Of a DNA stretch of 58,885 nt, positions 56,258 through 58,885 are shown piece after piece. Position 1 is the first letter of the stretch. Every line of letters starts with the position of its first letter. The notes beneath the pieces were generated by a model. The model was given only the letters and a program-made list of their open reading frames with translations. It was not told the DNA's origin and made no database searches. Made by a program: the position numbers and the translations under genes. This DNA comes from Actinomycetes bacterium (lineage in GTDB: Bacteria > Actinomycetota > Actinomycetes > Propionibacteriales > Nocardioidaceae). The DNA is taken from contig JAEZEJ010000144.1 of the NCBI GenBank assembly GCA_023417775.1, forward strand, positions 1-58,885. Direction: 5' to 3'.

Positions 56258-56971
56258 TTACTGCAATGGACGGCGTTCCCCGAGGATCGAACGACCGATC
56301 CGCAGGTGTGTCGCGCCATGGGCGATCGCCGCGGCGAAGTCGCCGCTCATCCCGGCCGAGACGATATCGGCCGAGACGTGGTCGCGGCGCAGCCGATCGG
56401 CGATCCGCGCCAGCTCCTCGAAGCTCGGCTGCGGGTCCTCCCCCAGCGGTGCGACGGTCATCACACCGCGCAGCCGCAGCGCGGGCAGTCCCGCGATCAG
56501 GTCCCCGAGGGCGGGCACGCCGTCGGGCTCGACGCCGGCGCGACCGGCATCGTCACCGCCGAAGTCGACCTGCACCAGCACCTCGAGCTCGCGCTCGGCG
56601 GCCTCGGCACCGCGGGAGAGCGAGCGAGCCAGCTTGGCACGGTCGACGCTCTGCACGACGTCCGCATACCGGGCGACCTGGCCGGCCTTATTGGTCTGCA
56701 GCCCCCCGACGAAGTGCAGGCGCGGCATCGCTGCCCCCGCGGGCAGCAGCGCGCCGAGCTCATCGTGCTTGTCCCTGGCCTCGGGGTGACGGTTCTCCCC
56801 CACATCGGTGACGCCGAGGCCGGCCAGGGCCGCGACGTCCGAGGCCGGATAGGTCTTGGTGATCGCGATGAGGGTGATCTCGTCGCGCCTGCGGCCCGCC
56901 AGGGCGCACGCGTCCGAGATCTGCTGCCCGACCTCCACGAGCCGGGCGCGGAGGTCATCGGTCCTGCTCAT
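56258..56971 (-). CDS. YggS-family PLP homeostasis protein
   Basis: A 237-residue TIM-barrel-like PLP-binding protein without known catalytic activity. The PLP lysine is K39 in LIAITKTYPASDV. Other conserved points are GENRHPEARDK, LHFVGGLQTNKAGQVARYADVVQSVD and GMSGDFAAAIAHGATHLRIGRSILGER. It helps maintain free PLP and amino-acid balance. The ATG at 56971 overlaps the pgeF stop as ATGA. It lies 43 bp upstream of sepF on the same strand, the usual ftsZ-pgeF-yggS-sepF arrangement. Confidence 0.95.
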   Translation of the reverse strand: MSRTDDLRARLVEVGQQISDACALAGRRRDEITLIAITKTYPASDVAALAGLGVTDVGENRHPEARDKHDELGALLPAGAAMPRLHFVGGLQTNKAGQVARYADVVQSVDRAKLARSLSRGAEAAERELEVLVQVDFGGDDAGRAGVEPDGVPALGDLIAGLPALRLRGVMTVAPLGEDPQPSFEELARIADRLRRDHVSADIVSAGMSGDFAAAIAHGATHLRIGRSILGERRPLQ

Positions 56972-57633
56972 CGCGACTCCTCGTGCAGCGCCAGCGCGAT
57001 CCCGAACCGTCCGGCACCCTCGGCATCGCGGCGGAAGGAGTGGAAGCGGTCGTCTTCGAGGGTGCAGACCGCCAGATCGGTCGTCTCGATGCCCACCGCG
57101 GCCAGTTGCGCGCGGACCCCGCCGCCGAGATCGAGCGAGGGAGTGCCCCAGGAGGTGGTGGAGCGGGTACCGGGCACCGTGCGCCCGACCTCGTCCGCCA
57201 GCTCCTCCGGGACCTCGTAGCAGCGCCCGCACACGTGCGGGCCGATCCAGGCGTGCAGGTGCTCGGCTCCCCGCTCCCGCAGACGTCCGACCGCGGCGGG
57301 GACCACGCCCTCGGCGGTACCGGCGCGGCCGGCGTGGACGACCGCTCCGAGCGGGAGCTCGGCATCGATGAGGACCACGGGAACGCAGTCGGCCACACGC
57401 ACCACGGCCGCGAGACCCGGGCGGTCGACGATGAGCGCATCGGCCGTGGCCACGACTCCCGGCTCCGCCACCCGGACATCGGCCCCGTGGACCTGTCGCA
57501 TGAGCACGACCTCGGAGACCCCCAGGGCCTCCGCGATCCGTCGCAGCGTCCCCGGGTCGCCCTCACGCAGATCCGTACGGGCGTCGGTGACGGCGAACTC
57601 GGCGTGCCCGCGGCGCTCGCGATGCCAGAACAC
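56968..57633 (-). CDS. pgeF: peptidoglycan editing factor PgeF (YfiH family)
   Basis: A 221-residue protein of the YfiH/multicopper-oxidase-like group, which corrects misincorporated L-Ser in peptidoglycan stem peptides or shows purine-nucleoside phosphorylase activity. Metal and active-site motifs are MRQVHGADV near residue 46, ADCVPVV near 82, VVHAGRAGTAEGVV near 98 and GPHVCGRCYEV near 131. Its Gly-Arg-Ala pattern replaces the common GWRG. The start is GTG at 57633, two bases before the ftsZ stop region. It is encoded right after ftsZ, as in most actinobacteria. Confidence 0.9.
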   Translation of the reverse strand: MFWHRERRGHAEFAVTDARTDLREGDPGTLRRIAEALGVSEVVLMRQVHGADVRVAEPGVVATADALIVDRPGLAAVVRVADCVPVVLIDAELPLGAVVHAGRAGTAEGVVPAAVGRLRERGAEHLHAWIGPHVCGRCYEVPEELADEVGRTVPGTRSTTSWGTPSLDLGGGVRAQLAAVGIETTDLAVCTLEDDRFHSFRRDAEGAGRFGIALALHEESR

Positions 57634-57635
57634 CG

Positions 57636-58829
57636 TCAGCGCAAGAAGTCCGGGACGTCGAGCCCGTCGTTGAAGTCGCTCTGCGAGGCGGGCTCGGGTT
57701 CGGGGCGGGCCGGCGGCTCCGGCGACGCGGCCGGCGGGGCCTGGTGACGGGCCGGCTCCTGGCGGGGAGCGGCCTGCTGAGCCGGCGCCGGGGGGGCCTG
57801 TCGCGGCGGCTCGGGCGCAGCCTGCTGCGACTGCTCGCCCTTGAGCAGCGCCGGCTGAGAGGCATCGCGGGCCTTGGGCTCGCCGCCGTCGAAGCCGGCG
57901 GCGATCACGGTGACGCGCACCTCATCGCCGAGCGAGTCGTCGATGACGGCGCCGAAGATGATGTTGGCCTCGGGGTGGACGGCGTCGCTGACCAGCCCGG
58001 CGGCCTCGTTGATCTCGAAGAGTCCGAGATCCGAGCCGCCGGCGATCGACAGCAGCACCCCGCGGGCACCCTCGATCGAGGCCTCGAGCAAGGGACTGGA
58101 GACCGCCATCTCGGCCGCGACGGCGGCACGCTGCTCGCCCCGCGCCGAGCCGATACCCATCAGGGCGGAACCGGCATCGCTCATGACCGACTTGACGTCG
58201 GCGAAGTCGAGGTTGATCAGACCCGGCGTGGTGATGAGATCGGTGATCCCCGAGACGCCCTGGTAGAGCACCTGATCGGCCTGGCGGAAGGAGTCGAGGA
58301 GGCTGACATTGGGGTCGCTGATCGAGAGCAGGCGGTCATTGGGGATGACGATGAGGGTGTCGACCTCTTCGCGCAGCCGCTGGATGCCGTTGTCGGCCTG
58401 GTTGGACCGGCTGCGGCCCTCGAACTTGAAGGGCCGGGTGACGACGCCGATGGTCAGCGCGCCGAGCGAGCGGGCGATCCGGGCGACGACCGGGGCGCCG
58501 CCGGTTCCGGTGCCGCCGCCCTCGCCCGCGGTGACGAAGACCATGTCGGCGCCCTTGAGGGCCGCCTCGATCTCGTCGGCGTGGTCCTCGGCGGCCTTCT
58601 GGCCGATCTCCGGATTGGCCCCTGCCCCGAGACCGCGGGTGGAGTCACGACCGACATCGAGCTTCACATCCGCATCGCTCATCAGCAGCGCCTGGGCGTC
58701 GGTGTTGATGGCGATGAACTCGACGCCCTTGAGGCCCGCGTCGATCATGCGGTTGACGGCGTTGCAGCCGCCTCCACCGATCCCGACCACCTTGATGACG
58801 GCCAGATAGTTCTGCGGGTTGTGAGCCAT
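57636..58829 (-). CDS. ftsZ: cell division protein FtsZ
   Basis: A 397-residue tubulin-like GTPase that forms the Z ring. The GTP-binding site includes GIGGGGCNAVNRMI near residue 16 and the tubulin signature GEGGGTGTGGAP near 101. The T7 loop NLDFADVKSVMSDAG near 204 completes the polymer active site. A disordered linker rich in Pro, Gln and Ala (about 325-380) leads to the C-terminal peptide DGLDVPDFLR, which binds SepF. The ATG at 58829 lies 11 nt after GGAGG; a GTG 12 nt upstream lacks a site. ftsQ would be expected next but lies beyond the window. Confidence 0.98.
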   Translation of the reverse strand: MAHNPQNYLAVIKVVGIGGGGCNAVNRMIDAGLKGVEFIAINTDAQALLMSDADVKLDVGRDSTRGLGAGANPEIGQKAAEDHADEIEAALKGADMVFVTAGEGGGTGTGGAPVVARIARSLGALTIGVVTRPFKFEGRSRSNQADNGIQRLREEVDTLIVIPNDRLLSISDPNVSLLDSFRQADQVLYQGVSGITDLITTPGLINLDFADVKSVMSDAGSALMGIGSARGEQRAAVAAEMAVSSPLLEASIEGARGVLLSIAGGSDLGLFEINEAAGLVSDAVHPEANIIFGAVIDDSLGDEVRVTVIAAGFDGGEPKARDASQPALLKGEQSQQAAPEPPRQAPPAPAQQAAPRQEPARHQAPPAASPEPPARPEPEPASQSDFNDGLDVPDFLR

Positions 58830-58885
58830 GGGACTAGCCACCTCCAGGGGCCGGGGCGGCGATGCTCCCGGGGATTCGATTGCGT

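Noticed and set aside
1..58885. tRNA, rRNA, CRISPR, insertion sequence or prophage genes
   Set aside because: None was recognised on either strand; all long coding regions fit chromosomal families.

Overview
High-GC actinobacterial chromosome segment, almost entirely core genome. Diagnostic features are a DivIVA with the Streptomyces/Nocardioides-type N-terminus, an ileS-divIVA-yggT-sepF-yggS-pgeF-ftsZ block, a hflX-dapF-miaA block with an Rv2728c-type neighbour, a PriA-type HisA, class II RNR with NrdR, and the Trp-region membrane protein. No mycolate or arabinogalactan genes are visible, and the DivIVA sequence favours Propionibacteriales (Nocardioidaceae-like) over Mycobacteriales; this placement is an inference. 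No rRNA, tRNA, CRISPR, IS element or prophage was seen. Gene density is very high: no gene-free stretch clearly exceeds 300 bases. The largest gaps are 3450-3747 (nrdR control region), 5454-5706 (SOS promoter plus terminator) and 29157-29392 (tandem repeats).

Layout. 0.1-5.5 kb: nrdJ and nrdR (-), an ECF42-type sigma factor (+), and a small SOS-type LysM membrane protein (-). 5.7-14.7 kb: dissimilatory nitrate reductase operon on the - strand, read cupin-mobA-narG-narH-narJ-narI-narK. 14.7-16.5 kb: YihY/BrkB membrane protein and lexA (+). 16.5-24.3 kb: galE, dinG-like helicase, hflX, dapF, miaA (-), then an MT0933-type antitoxin-like protein and an Rv2728c-like protein (+), and a DinB protein (-). 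24.3-31 kb: lgt, trpA, trpB, trpC and a set of small membrane proteins ending at hisI (-); trpE is not in its usual slot. 31-41.3 kb: a heterodimeric ABC exporter, hisF, a lipoprotein (+), hisA/priA, a YitT-like protein (+), and hisH-hisB-hisC-hisD (-). 41.3-51.2 kb: a YbaK-type deacylase (+), DUF2567, dnaE, a DrrAB-type ABC transporter, an alanine-type aminotransferase, rluD, lspA and a DksA/TraR zinc finger (-). 51.2-58.9 kb: ileS (+) and the divIVA-to-ftsZ division block (-).

How the genes work together. Three control circuits are legible: NrdR with a tandem operator over nrdRJ; LexA with an operator at its own gene and at the LysM gene, now about 10 kb apart because the nitrate reductase block and other genes lie between them; and the nar operon, which carries its own molybdenum-cofactor maturation gene. 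Histidine and tryptophan genes are consistent with sharing one PriA isomerase, since no trpF is present.

The most unusual structure is at gene junctions. At dapF/hflX an 80-bp tandem repeat creates two micro-ORFs in an unbroken chain of ATGA stop/start overlaps. A diverged copy does the same at lspA/rluD, and lexA begins with the same element end. At narG/narH a separate 104-bp duplication makes another coupled micro-ORF from the NarG tail.
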